Below are positions 51,386-64,000 of a stretch of 64,000 nucleotides of DNA, piece after piece. The stretch is taken from positions 45,001 through 109,000 of the forward strand of contig JAPYMA010001482.1 in assembly GCA_035041965.1 (NCBI GenBank), read 5' to 3'. The notes beneath the pieces were generated by a model. It searched no databases and was not told the origin of the DNA. It saw only the letters and a program-made list of their open reading frames with translations. The position numbers and the translations under genes were made by a program. Numbering within the stretch: position 1 is the stretch's first letter; each line of letters starts with the position of its first letter. This DNA is from Anisakis pegreffii (Eukaryota > Nematoda > Chromadorea > Rhabditida > Anisakidae).

Positions 51386-51499
51386 ATGGATCTTCATTTC
51401 ATAACTCTACTTCTTATTGCCTTGGAGCTTTGTTCAGCATATAACATATGCTTACGGAATGTGACTTGCCAATTCTATCTATTTTGCAGTGTAAATTAA
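51386..51499 (+). CDS. Candidate tiny secreted peptide or first exon of a secreted protein
   Basis: 37-codon frame from ATG 51386 to TAA 51499. MDLHFITLLLIALELCSA is a textbook-looking signal peptide with an A-x-A-like end. The remainder, YNICLRNVTCQFYLFCSVN, has three cysteines. A GTGACT after LRN could serve as a splice donor, so this may be only the first exon of a longer secreted protein. No family recognised. Confidence 0.3.
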   Translation: MDLHFITLLLIALELCSAYNICLRNVTCQFYLFCSVN

Positions 51500-52497
51500 T
51501 GGATAAATTAAGAAATAAAATACAACAAAGTGATGCAACATTCTAACGAATGAAATACATCTATAAACGTTTAAATCTTAAACTTGTAAAACTAAAAACA
51601 ATAATAACAATCACACAAACGCCATAATTCATAGTTTCGCTAACGCCCAAACAATGTCGCTACAACATCTATGAAACAATTTTATTGAAACATTTACGCA
51701 ACATTTGCCTCAGTGATTAACATCATCAACCCCATGCAAATATGAATGAAAATCTTCCAGTTTTTTGAAAAAAAAAAGAATCTATCATGGATGGACATTC
51801 GCAGTTTATAATGATCTGCTGCAAATCTCCTGCTCAAATCACATGAAAAGAAAGCATTTTGGTATTGTGAACCAAATCAGGAACAAACAATCGTTTTGCA
51901 ATGCAATCGCTCCTCTGAATCAAAAAATTTCACTATAGAAATACTCACAAATCGAGCACATTTTGATAAATATCAAATGACAATGATGGTGTCCACGAAT
52001 CAAGAACAACATGAGGTCACTGAGATTTTTTTGGTTACATGAATGTGAATTCAAGAAGCGATCATGCATGCGTACGATGGTGCATTGGTTGTTGAACTGA
52101 AATGAATGAATGTTGATGAATAGCGATTGAAACAGGATGTACTCTGACTTTACAGCGGTTGATGAGAACAGCTGCAGACGAAAGAACAGTTAAAAAAGTG
52201 GTGCTCGAAGAAGCAAACCATTAGTAATGGCGCAATCGTAAATGACAGCGACGTTTATTTCATCTGTCGGCAAACCTCCCCTGCAATTAGGATAACCTCG
52301 CAGTTGTTCATCCATTACAAAAGCTGCTAAAATGACGACCATAAACGCACAGAATGAAACGCACTCTGCTTATTAAGCTTATAATTAGGTGTTTCACTCT
52401 AAATTATGAACGCGTTTTCGGATATCTCACTAGTATAGCTGCATCAAATTTTATTCCGTCATTTTGAAATCATCACTTCACCATTTCTCACCAAATA

Positions 52498-52500
<3 letters not shown>

Positions 52501-52576
<76 letters not shown>

Positions 52577-52632
52577 TTATTATTATTATTATTATTGTTA
52601 TTATTACTGTTATTATTACAGTTATTATTACA
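52501..52632. repeat. Compound microsatellite (TA)n then (TTA/ATT)n
   Basis: About 72 bp of uninterrupted TA (52501-52572) followed by an ATT/TTA run with G and C interruptions to about 52632. Open frames reading IYIYIY or NNNN across it are artefacts of the repeat. Confidence 0.97.
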
Positions 52633-55296
52633 GCTAGCATTTGCAAAGAAGGTTCCATGATGGAATGTGAGGAAAAAACGATAGTTTAAAAACAGATGTA
52701 AAGAATAGCTCACTGAGAATTTGCAACATTAAATTGAGGTGATGAAAAAATATTTTAGCAAAGTGTTTGTGTGCACGCGCACTCCTGTTACATTGAAATA
52801 AAATTTTGCGTAACTAATCAGTTTCAGCGCATATTAATCAAAAGGAAACCAACGCAAACATACATATCAATTTTAATCAAGTAATAAAGAGCTATGAATA
52901 TCCTCTGCGAATGTGCACTATGCGAAGCATCCTCAAACAACAGTTCTAATTGGTATCTACGCAAAAACACAACGAAGCTATAGAAATTGATCTCTCGTTG
53001 CATGATGTCATTCTTTCACTGGACACTTATCACTTTTCATCTCGTTCTGCAGCTGATACTCATGAAAGGTTGGTTCCATGAGTAACAGCAACAGAAAAAA
53101 CCGCACCCAAACGGTTAAAATAAACTGCTGGATTAAGAAGTGTAACTTCGCATTCACCAGCTACGAGTTTCACAAATATGACTAACTAATGCTGACAGCA
53201 TTTCACCTCTTAAAAGAAGTGTGCAACAGCAAATTTTTACAAGGTAAAAACTTGAGTGACTTCATTTGCGTTATTAGCAGTGATCAATTTATGCGATGTT
53301 TCTCATCATTCATAACAAAAATTTCAATGTTTCGCACAGAGTGCTTCACTTGAACTCAAAAGATCGTAATATGTTTTCAGTTGATTCCGACCACCACAGT
53401 CACATCAAATGAAACCATCTCACTAATCCAATATAAGCGTTGCTGTTACAGAAGAGAATCTACACGAATTTCACACAATTTACACACAAATCTCAAGTAG
53501 AGAAATTGTTGTAACCGATCGCATCACTTTCAGATAATGAATTTTGTCAAAAAGCACGAACTAGGTGTTTGGTTTGATAGAAAACCCTGGACATAATCGC
53601 TCAACTGTTCATTGCTTCATGTATCAGCTTAGAACATTCGACACCGGCAATTTGGCAATCGATTGTTGTTGTTGCAGTGTCAGACGCAGAGAATACGGAT
53701 GCTACATGAATGGTGGTTTTTTGAAGAGATATTGCCAATAGCGGCTTACGAATGCATCACAATATTAATTGGAACTGACTGTTGACAGCCACTAAATGAT
53801 GAATGCAGCTTTTTCGTTATTAATTTTCGTTTCCTCATAAAATACTTCATGCATGCTAATTTTTTTTCGACGCTCAATGACGTGTAAATTCTACTTCACA
53901 GTAATTCCCACAAATGAAATAAGGTCATTCCCAACTCGTTAATAAAAACGATTGTAAGGAAAAACTTTCTGATCCTACAAAGATTTTCCGATACTTAAAA
54001 GATCCAGATCATTGGCATATCAGCGCCGGTGTTTGTAGAAGATTCTGTCAACTTCCGCACGAAAACGAACCAAACATAGATTAGCAATTCTTGGTTAGGT
54101 CATTCTAGTGTTTGGTGACCAACGAAACAGGATCTAAACTTTTAAACTGGACTTCTTCAAGGCAATAGCTTCACTTCAAGACTCCACAGGATGGCGTGAT
54201 CAAACGCTGTTGTTTTATAGTGATGCTCTTACAAAAAAAATGTTCATTTAATTGCTTGTTTTTCTGATGCAAATGTCACTCAACAATCACTGCTCACTGA
54301 ACCCTGAAGTCACATCACAGTTCACCACGGCTTTTCAGTTTATGGCATTAACCGGAGATCAATATGGCAAGTAATGTTTGTTTAGTGCAAATGAATAAAG
54401 AACGATGAAAATGCACGTTGCCTGAAACATTGACAGTGTAAAAGTAGATTTGCATCCGACTCTGTTCATTCGAAAGCAATCGTTTGAAATATGAGTTGTT
54501 CTCATTACGGTACTGCCTATGGCGCTAGACAAGTGAATTTAAAATGTGCGTACACAGTTAGACAGATCGATATTACTGGTTTAGACCTCAAAAAACTGCT
54601 TGACGATTGATCGATTAGTTCAGGTTTGATGATGACAACCTTGAACTAAAATTAACTCTGACTCTATTTCTCAATAATTCTACCTAAGTACGAAATTAGT
54701 TCGAGTCTTCCAACAATTTCATTGTAAAATAAGCGCAATTAGCAAAAAAAAAAACATTTTCAGTATAAAATAGACATAGGATAAATCGTATTCTGTACTG
54801 AACGAATTAGATCAAATATCCAAGACAAGTAAGGTAGTTTCTTATACTTGGACGTTTTACTCGTAACGACAATTTGAGCAAGAGAACGAGTTTTAAAAAA
54901 AACTGATGAAATGTATTTAACGTCACCAAGCTTGATCCGGCAACAAAATGATGAGCAATCGACTATCTATTTCACGAACCGAAAAACTCCTTTTGCAAAT
55001 TCATTTGTATCTACTTCAAAATTCTATCATGATGTCAGTTAGAAATCTAATATTTTGAGCTCTTATGAGAAATTGTTTAGCAACATTTCGTCAAAAAAAA
55101 GTCACATTAAAGTATTACGTAAGAGGACATTCGGATATGCGTTTGAGTGTATATCGTTATGGAAAGATGAAACGTCATTTTGGTTGACCGGATGATATTA
55201 TTTATTGTTGCTGTTCTTGTTATTATTATATATTGTTTAGCGAATGAGAAAACCAACGATTTATCGAGACCATTTCGTTGATTTTACGTAGATAAA

Positions 55297-55300
<4 letters not shown>

Positions 55301-55335
<35 letters not shown>
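55301..55335. repeat. (TA)n microsatellite
   Basis: Uninterrupted TA dinucleotides over about 35 bp. Confidence 0.95.
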
Positions 55336-55337
<2 letters not shown>

Positions 55338-58300
55338 AAGTATGCATGTGAACATGAAATAAATGTGTGTAAACAAACGAATATAATGTTTAACAACTAA
55401 TCTGATGATGAGATACGATATTCGGCGATTCGTTCGAATCTTAATAATTCATTGCTAACCTCATCGTTATTCTCCACATTAACTATCATTATCACACATC
55501 GTTGCGTTCAGCATATCGCTTAATACATCAATATTTACATATCACATTCATTTTCGCATCGATACAATCGTTTATTGTTCTGGCAGCTTGATGGATGAAT
55601 GTACAACTTCGTGAAATCAACGTTTTCTTTTAAGATGAGTTCTTGAATAAAAACCAAATAACACTCATCTTTCGAAAGATGTATGAAGTTTCTCATTGGC
55701 AATATTCAATGTAGTAGTTGAATATATTTCGGGGATGAGAAAAGGTGGTTTTTGTTGACTCACCCAAAAAAGTCATTTGTGTAAGGAAAAATTTAAGCTC
55801 TCAAATAGGATATTTAATCGCCCTCAACAGTTACATGAAGCAGTCGATAGATAGAGTTGTAAAGGAAAATCAAAATGAATAAGCGCACAGATGGAACGCA
55901 ATTAGTGAAGTGATGCACAATTAGCAAATTATGAAACAGAATATTCAATTGAAACATAAAGCGATGATGCATTTCAATAATTATCAATTTGCAGTTACTG
56001 ATGTGAGCAGCAAAACATCCTCATAATGTAACACCATAAAATGCGTACATACCTATCAGGGTTGCATTGCAAACATCAGTAACCACCTATGTATGAACAT
56101 GCACCTCGAATTTTATTATGATTGCCATTGATAAGTAAATAACATGTCATCCCAAAACTCATTTAACACATTCTAGATCATCCTCAAATCACGATCGATG
56201 CTATCACAAACCGGTAAAATTATCGCTGAATTCGTCTGAATTTTTTCACTTTTCAGAACATCCTTTAATACGGCTTAAAAATGTGGCAAATGAAGCGCTC
56301 ACTAAATCTTTTTGCTTAGTATTATTTACGTGAAATGATTCTGATCCAGTGAAAAATTGTGCTAAAATAAAATATAGCAACAATTCTGAATCCATCCATG
56401 TACTCACCCTTAAACATGTAAGAGCGGTGAATGTGTTAATTTTAAACACATATGAATAGGTGCGTAATGCATTGAAGCGTTGTCAATTGGTTGTTGGGAT
56501 ATTGAGGCGAGAAGCGTGAACAAATTTGAATTAAATTCTTGCTTGGACTAATGGACATATTTGCTTGCACGCAAAAATTAGCACCTTATTTATGCGTACT
56601 TATTGACGAAGACATACTTCAACAAGGAAGCAATATTTTACGAAAAATAATATCAGTATGCTGGGAACATCGTTATCATCTTCTCGGTTAACAACCAGCT
56701 GTCGCTACCATTGAATTCTTACTGTGAATCAGTGCAAGGTGACCTCATATTTAGAGAGGTGAAAGTGTGTTATTTTACTTAAAATTGCAGAAAGCTATCA
56801 AAGAAATGAATCTGGTTCATCATCAGGTATGTTCTAAGGATAAACAGTTGTAAATGCGAATATGAGTGTTGAGGAAATAACCTGTGAAAGAACTGCTGGT
56901 TATTCATTTGATGCATTGCTTGTGAATTTTCATGTCAAAGTCAACGTCACTGACGAGCAAGTTGTTTGTAAACTACTCGTGAAAGGGCGAAAAAAATGTT
57001 GAAATAATATGATGATGAAAGTTTCAGTAAAAAATGCTTCAAAACAATAATCTAATCGCATCAAAAGGCAAGTTATAAAGATATATGAATTAAATAAATG
57101 CAAAACCGGAATGATACTGAACTCAGAGTTAGTTGACTTGTCGTAAAAGGTCGACGGACAATTAGAGAATGCGTATGTTGTGCAATATAATAATAACTTT
57201 GGTGTGTAAGAGCGTAAGCATTTTCGAAGAAAGTTAAATTATATAATGGTAAATGAACGCTTTTCAATTATTGCATGTCCATTGAATTTGCGATTGTCAG
57301 CGTACTTCGAATTCAATTATCCAAATTTGTACACAACCGAAAATTTGAAGCAAAAAACAATCGATTCGTAGCAGTCAACAGTAGCAGCACGGAGTTGCAG
57401 AAGTGTAATTGAGGTTGAATGCGCCGTGTTATGTGCTAAAATTTAGTGTTATTCCCAGTGGCAAAGTCGAAACAATCTATCATTGAGACGATCGTTCGAA
57501 AACAAAAATTCATTTGGTTGAAAAGCATTTGCTGAGAGATAGAAATATTTTGAACGAGACGAATGCGGTCAAATGTTCGTTTGAAAAATCATTCATTTAT
57601 TCTTAATCAACATTTCAAAAATTTCTCGTCCAGTGCTGGAAGTACTACTTATAGGTGCATGAAAACCGTCAAACGTTCTCGAGAATGGATAACCTCCAGT
57701 CACGAAGGTTATTCCATTTTTTCGAGTATTGATCGCACTGTTGCGAGAAGTCATTCATATTTAATGAAACGTCTTAATTGGAAAAAGACTGCGTTTATTT
57801 TGATCGTTCTGTAATGAGGATTTTTTTGAAAAAGCATAAAAACTGTAAAATTTTTGGTCCCAAATCTGGCAAATTACATCCGTCGAACAGTCGCAGTGAA
57901 TTTTTGTATAGTGCTATTGACAATGCAATTATAATAGGTACATCATGAACCCGCAATGCATTCTTAAATAGGCTGAAGTGAAATTATTATGAACAATCAG
58001 TGACAATGTATGGGAAATGTTTTTTTTGCCTACAACAATCTCAAAAGTCGTTACAACCATCTCTTGCAAAAAATACCCCTTATCAAAAAGATTTCTTTGT
58101 ATTCTTTGCGCTCGGCAATTAATTGCTAAAGTTTCGCATCTATTCGAATACCAATAGTATGACTCAATCAACGAAAATGTGAAAAATGAATTGATAACGC
58201 TGAGGAATACGCTTTGTTCAGCCAATTTCGATATTCTTAACATAACCATAATTCAGCTGTGTAGTCAGTACGAACTTCTGATAGTCGTATAGTTAATGTG

Positions 58301-61300
58301 TGTCTTGAGTAGAAAACCAAATGCAATAAACGATTAAGATCTACTCATCATCTAGCGTGCGTAGAAAATTACTCAACACTACATGACAATAATCAACGAA
58401 TAGTTTTATCAAATATGGTGAGCATGATGCCGACCTAACCGAAGTGTTCATTGGAATAAATACGAAAATTTTTTCACGAGATCTTCGCACAAATGTTGAT
58501 GCGGTTCATCGTTCGAGCACGTTTCAAATATATATTACAATTCATTAATGTTCTGCAAACTGCAGTCGTCAAATGGAGATTCGCGTATCGAAAATCTTGT
58601 TAGCGATAATATACAATGAAATTATCGCACATACGCACTTGAATACAATCTAAATTGAAACATCAAACATATACATAAGTTTCGTAGTCGCAGTCTTTTA
58701 TTCCATTCATTCTAATCCTGCACCAATATGACCGTTGATGAAAATGCACTGACCTGAATGCATTCAAAATGAGGCACATTTTCTTAATTTAGTGCTATTC
58801 CACAGATGGAAAAAACGATGCTATGACATAATTATCCACTGAAACCTGTGACAATTTATTTTCAGACTTTTTTCGAAAACTCGTCATGTGAATAAGTCAT
58901 AGACTAAATAAATTCTGTACATTTTATCTTCAAGCAACAGCATTCGATCGTTCTTTTAATGACTGCCGAAACCCGTAAACATTCAGTGATATTCAGTTAT
59001 TGGATACCGCATAATTCAATGTTGAACGCGTCACCGAACATCTACCGTGTGCCTTGATAGAGGGCCCTAAAGGCTTCTTTTAAACGTATTGCATACAATC
59101 AAAATCATTGAACAATTTAAAGAGCATTGATCTCCCGCGGGAGAGCTTGCCTTAATGGATGAATCAAGAAACAAGATTGGGCAGTTTGATAGCAGAAAAA
59201 GTGACACGTCAAGAATTCTCTTAGAAAAAAGACAAAGCATAGGCATCACGAATTTTTCTCGCTAAACTCATTCGTTCTTCAAAAATGTTTTCAAAATCTT
59301 CCTCAAAATAAAAAAAATTGCTGTTTGTGCTTGTCGTGCCTTCCTGTTTATGTAACAATTGATGATGGTAACAATAACAAGCATTCACTCATCAAAATTC
59401 CTCGGAGAGAACAAGAATGGATGTGTGCGCACATTTGCGTGGAAGTCATACTGAAGTTGTTTGGAATGACCAGAATCGCTCGGGTTGACACCAAATGTAC
59501 TTAAAACACCAACAAATTGCTCTATTCCGATATCGATCAATGCCCCCCAAAAAAAGAAGAAATAATGCAGCCATATGCAATTATAATCCATAGCCATAAA
59601 CCATTCATAGTACTTATTTACACATTTAACGTTTCGACTGTGAAATATTTTTTATAATTGCAATAATTGCTCGTATCGAATAAATGCATAACCATATTCT
59701 CAATTCGTCTCAAATTCGAATCAATCTATTCGAGAATTTCATATTTCTTCATAGTCATTTCTGAAGTGTTATTACTCGCATATTCAGTAACGCAAATGCA
59801 ATTTTACTAAAATATTTATCTATGACGAATTATTGTTCGCGTATTTTATACAATGCATTTTATTCATTCAAAAACAAGCGAATATTGAAAGAAGAAAATA
59901 CGTAAGGCTTTCGTATAATAAAATGCATAAATAAAAAGTGAGCATTGATGATCGGTTCAGGCAATTTGCTTCAAAGCAAAAACCATTGAAAACATAAATT
60001 CAAACGTGGAATATTTTTCGACGTATTTTTTTTGTTCATATCAAATATAGTTCATGATTCAGCATTCTCTCACCGAAGCAAACATTTTTACTTACAAGTA
60101 TGACCATTGAGAGAATGAATACCACTACAAAATGGACAGAGTAGAATAACTGAAATTTGCGGTTATAAAAGAGAGGATTAGCTGAACGAAACTAGATACT
60201 TGCTTGTATGAGATATTCGAAGTCAAAGCTATAAGAAAAGAAAAAAACTTAATGATGGAATGCAAATGCAAACATCGAATCTTGATTCACACAGTCTGAA
60301 GCAAGTGAACAGAACATTCTCGTGCCGTATCATCAACTGAATTGAATACTTTCTCGATGCAACAATAAGCGTTGCAATAAAACTTTTTCGCGTACTATTC
60401 GAAAAGCTTTTTGGCTAATTCAACGAAATAAAAAAGAAAAACAATGAATAACAATTTCATCGCTCATTTTCGAACAGCACATTAGAACGCTTTGTAATAG
60501 CACAAAACAACTCAAACTAAAAAAAAAACAAATTAGTTTTGACTCAAACAGTTTTGTGCATGAGTGTCAAATTATTTTTCGTCCGGCAGCCGAATATTCC
60601 AACGAACTCAAATAAAAAGCTCCGATAGGGTCATGATTCTCCGCTTAATGTCCAATCTTTCTCAAATAATGATAAGGAGTGAATATAAAGGATCATTCAA
60701 ACCATTCATGACGAGTGACATCATAGATGCATTCTTTTTCAAGTCATCAAGTCTTACAAATCACCAATAATAACTATCGAGTAATATCATCGACATTAGA
60801 ATTGACATAATCAACGAGTCACTAACAAACTGAGAACATAATCAATCACATAGCAGTTGCCGAAAACAACTGCATGTAATTTCTGAAATCACTGCTATTC
60901 ATCTGAGAATATCTTTGTTTCAATTTCTTAACACTCAAACAACAGTGGAACAGCAGACGATAGTAGAAGCCGAAATGTTTTGCGGTAAATTGGAAACATT
61001 CCCATGCATGGTTTGTCTTTTGTTCGTTATACCCTGGGTTCATTATGCATAAACAGAGGTACATCAATTGGAAGTGATTAAGTTCACTGAAATCAATCTC
61101 AAGTTATCATAAACAAGAGATGTTAAGTTAAAAATGTGCTGTGATAAGTGAAATGAAAGTGAGTTGATGTAAGAATTTTTTGTGTTATGCTTTAACGGAA
61201 TGAACAAAACATAAAAACACATCCGCACAACCTGAACCTTAATCATGACGTATAAAAGATAAGTTGTCGACAAAACTTTGAAAAACTTTTAAAAAAATAC

Positions 61301-61621
61301 GATGATGATTTGTTTTACAACTTCAGAGACAACTGGGTCAAAAAATGCTCTAAGATTCACTGTACTTTTCCAATTCTAGACCATATAATTTGTTTACCGA
61401 CTCTCAAACAATTTTGAATGTTGCTCAACTATGTTATAATTCTATATTTAGTATTCCTCGAAAGACCTATATGAAGTGAATAAATTTTGGATTCATTCCG
61501 GAATGCAAAAGAATTCTCCCATCAAAAGGTTGCCTCGCATATAATGATTTGCAAATGTTTTTGAAAGCAGTTTAGAATATTGCAGAGGATATTGAGATAC
61601 ATTTGGAGAGCATCACAAAGA

Positions 61622-63771
61622 TCAAACAAAAGCTGGCGGTGGAGCGGATGAACAGCACGACGATATAATCGACTTCCTCTTGTCGGGTAACGATACACCG
61701 TCAACGTGAAACGCTGAACTCAAATGGTCGTCATCTTCTGAATCCGAATGCATATTTGAAACCAAAAGACGATCACGCATTGCGGCTGCCAAGTTCTGGA
61801 ACGCTTCTTCGCAGTTGATTCCGGTTTTAGCACTTACCTACAATCATTTCAATTAGAACTCGAGAAAAGTGACTTTATCGCCACGCTGATGACTTTTAGT
61901 TTCTCGGCAAATAAATCGACAAAATTTCCTCTGAGGTGACAACAATGGCCTCTCCAAGCCCCTCCTGACATTTAGCAGAACAGACCGTACATATCCAGTG
62001 GAAGCTCTCAACTCGTTTTGTTCAACCCTGTCATTATTGGCTCTCTCCCCTCTGTGGTACCTATGAATCTCTTTCGAACGCGAGATCGTCAACTTCACTC
62101 GACCATGAAATATATCTGATGATTTAAAAAATGCTAATACGATTCGTGGTTTTGAGAGATAAAGTCAACGACTTTCTCATTGAGTCTAAACCTAATAAAA
62201 TCAAACTGATCGATCACGTTTTAATGTTTCACTGGTTGGTTCTTCATTAATCTACAGAATGTGTCAAATAAATGTCGAACGAATGCAAACAACAACGCAT
62301 CGCATAAATAACAGAAACAAGCAATAAATGCAGAAAAAATCTATGTACGAGAATTCCCATAGACAACTGTTGACGAGAACCTTGAATGCAAATTCCACCA
62401 GAGCTTTGTATGGTTGTTTTCATTGCGAATTGATACAGAACGAAAATGTGGAAAGCACATGAACTGACATCATACGATAACTTTTGTTGCTGCTACTTGT
62501 GAAAGTATATCATTTGATCTTTAACAATTAACTAACAAATCGACTATCCCCAAACGAGTCATTGGACAAATTTAATCCAAAATAAACTTTTTTGTTAGAA
62601 GAACGGAAAAGACAAGGCATCCAAAGTACGTTCTTTCATTTAGTCATTCATTTCAATCGCAATCAACCTTTTGAATAAGACTTATTGTTATAGTAAATTG
62701 TTAGATACTGAATGCATTTCTTGTACAAGTTGATAATGAGTGCATTGTTATTGTTAGTTGTGCTTTTAGCTCGTCTTTTTTCTTTGAATAACTTCGAACG
62801 GAAAAATCTTTTTGAAATCCCACTAGTGCAGCACACCTCGTATAATGAAACACCAAGACGACTTGCTAATTGCTCTGCACGATCAAAGTCCACTTTGCGT
62901 TGATCTTCCAAATCAGCTTTGTTACCCACCAGCATAAGCACTGCGTTCGAAGGCGCATTACTTCGAATTTCCTTAAAACCTCAACAGTATGAACTGACAA
63001 AGAAGAACTACGAGCAACAAACTGAAAAACTGCCATACTTGTGAGTCATTTCGCTCTGTACGATGAAAACTGAGTCATCCTTGCATCGATACATACATGA
63101 ACGTTACTAGTAAAAGATAATTTTGGTGAACTCCTCCAAAAAAAAAACATATGATTGATTAATTCATAAGGTGACTAATTTATCAAGAAAGATGTTTCAC
63201 ATAAACATTTAACAATAGATGAATAATTGCAATAAAAGATAAAGATGAATCCCAAATTATCATTGAAATAATGTAAACGAAAATATAGCACTTGCTAACT
63301 TGCAAGTTAAAAACAACTGCACATTCGCAATATGTAGTCTTATGATAACTCAATACTAACTAAAGCCTTATTAAGTATTCATTTGAAAGTTTTTATTACC
63401 AATAAAATGAGCAGTGATCTAAGGTTGATGTTTAGATAAATAAATGGATTAGTGCTAGTTTGATTGTTACAATTAATGTAGTCTAGTATTTTAGTTATTA
63501 TTATTGCAACATCTCAAACAACCATAATAATTCACATCTGATTTACGACAGACATCGAACAAATGTTTTCATGCTGCACATCTTTCTCAGAGCACTGCCA
63601 AGACAACACGAAAGCGATTTATCATTGACTGCATTTTGAATTAAGTTCTCACTTTCAGCCAATAACTTTGTAGATTTTCGAAAGAGCGTTCATCAGTTAA
63701 ATCATAAACGCACATTACTCCGTGTGCTGAATGATAGTACGAATTGTAAATAGTCCTATATCGTTCCATTC
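61622..63771 (-). CDS. Rab-like small GTPase, last three coding exons (start lies beyond right edge)
   Basis: Membrane-traffic type small GTPase. Exons on the complement 63771-63653, 62971-62837 and 61837-61622, phases 2/0/0 agreeing. Visible: switch II GMERYRTIYNSYYHSAHG, strand CVYDLTDERSFENLQSYW, the guanine-binding G4 motif VGNKADLED and G5 motif VSAKTG, then EAFQNLAAAMRDRLL and a hypervariable tail. The P-loop and switch I exons are off the window. Two oddities: the switch II glutamine (DTAGQE in most Rabs) is methionine here, and the C-terminus SSCCSSAPPPAFV places the cysteine pair 11-12 residues from the end, not as a CC, CXC or CAAX motif. Closest look is the Rab8/Rab35 area of the family, but the subfamily is not assigned. 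Confidence 0.85.
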
Positions 63772-64000
63772 CTGAAAGCATTCATCAATAACCTTTCAGT
63801 AAACATGCATTCCGATCCATCAGCAAATATTTATTCAGAAATTTTCACAACATTACAAAATATACCTAAGCTGTACATGTGTGTATGCGTAGAAATTTGC
63901 TTAGAGCATGTACAACTCAACTGAACTTAATCAATATAGGACTATAACGCAACGTATTCCTTGATTATGCTTCAAAAATTTGTAATTGCACACACAATTT
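63772..64000. other. Intron of the Rab-like gene
   Basis: AT-rich sequence upstream of the 63771 exon acceptor, presumably the intron leading to the off-window 5' exons. No coding frame seen. Confidence 0.6.

Larger units (their letters stand above)
51500..61621. other. Ten-kilobase gene-poor region
   Basis: Apart from the microsatellites at 52501-52632 and 55301-55335, I find no gene I can support. Frames noted and left out include 56449-56246 (-), 57563-57814 (+), 58249-57929 (-) and 59597-59385 (-). None has a recognised motif or a joinable partner. It may hold distant exons of the GPCR-like gene (to the left) or 3' UTR of the Rab-like gene (to the right). Confidence 0.4.

Noticed and set aside
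52459..52713. Open frames reading IYIYIY and NNNNN
   Set aside because: Pure products of the TA/TTA microsatellite.
57563..57814. + strand 83-codon frame
   Set aside because: Reasonable composition but no motif, leader or splice context; overlaps nothing testable by eye.
57929..58249. - strand frame with hydrophobic and basic segments (ESYYWYSNRC, RAQRIQRNLF), considered as a TM1-3 exon of the GPCR-like gene
   Set aside because: It lies 7.5 kb away, no joinable partner was found, and the similarity to SRA/SRAB loops is too weak to claim.
59385..59597. - strand frame with protein-like end (GVNPSDSGHSKQLQYDFHAN)
   Set aside because: No 3' splice site before it, no family recognised and no partner exon. 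Kept only as a note.

Overview
This is nuclear DNA from a nematode. The evidence is AT-rich sequence, many short-to-medium introns with TTTTCAG-type 3' splice sites, and genes matching nematode families: a non-muscle myosin II heavy chain, a RIG-6-like contactin and a chemoreceptor-like 7TM protein. Long AT-rich intergenic tracts with (TA)n and (TTA)n runs, and introns often of 100-900 bp, would suit a parasitic chromadorean, but the species cannot be named from sequence alone. Exon models were built by hand from open frames, GT/AG sites and phase agreement; no search was run.

Left part (1-18.4 kb, + strand): the last 29 exons of a non-muscle myosin II heavy chain, from the motor domain to the stop codon, with the start lying before the window. 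A 3.4 kb gene-poor stretch follows and carries a 233 bp near-perfect direct duplication. Then comes a complete five-exon gene for the modifier subunit of glutamate-cysteine ligase (GCLM).

Middle part (20-37 kb): SEC11, the catalytic subunit of the signal peptidase complex (- strand), lies only about 350 bp downstream of a small unrecognised - strand gene, so the two may form an operon. A second, larger unrecognised - strand gene is spread over about 24.8-27.1 kb in short exons. A possible short secreted peptide lies between them at 23.1 kb. Next are a complete seven-exon alpha-arrestin (+) and a complete eight-exon phytanoyl-CoA dioxygenase of the PHYHD1 type (-), followed by a 42 bp minisatellite.

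Right part (37.8-64 kb, mostly - strand): a 23-exon contactin with a C-type lectin module, immunoglobulin and fibronectin III domains and a C-terminal GPI-type tail. After it come exons for the last transmembrane helices of a chemoreceptor-like GPCR and a possible tiny secreted peptide. About 10 kb with no supportable gene follows, then the last three coding exons of a Rab-like small GTPase whose first exons lie beyond the window. That GTPase has methionine at the catalytic glutamine position and no C-terminal prenylation motif. The genes do not form one pathway; the layout is an ordinary mixed eukaryotic neighbourhood. The main new material is the set of short-exon genes that single-ORF inspection misses.
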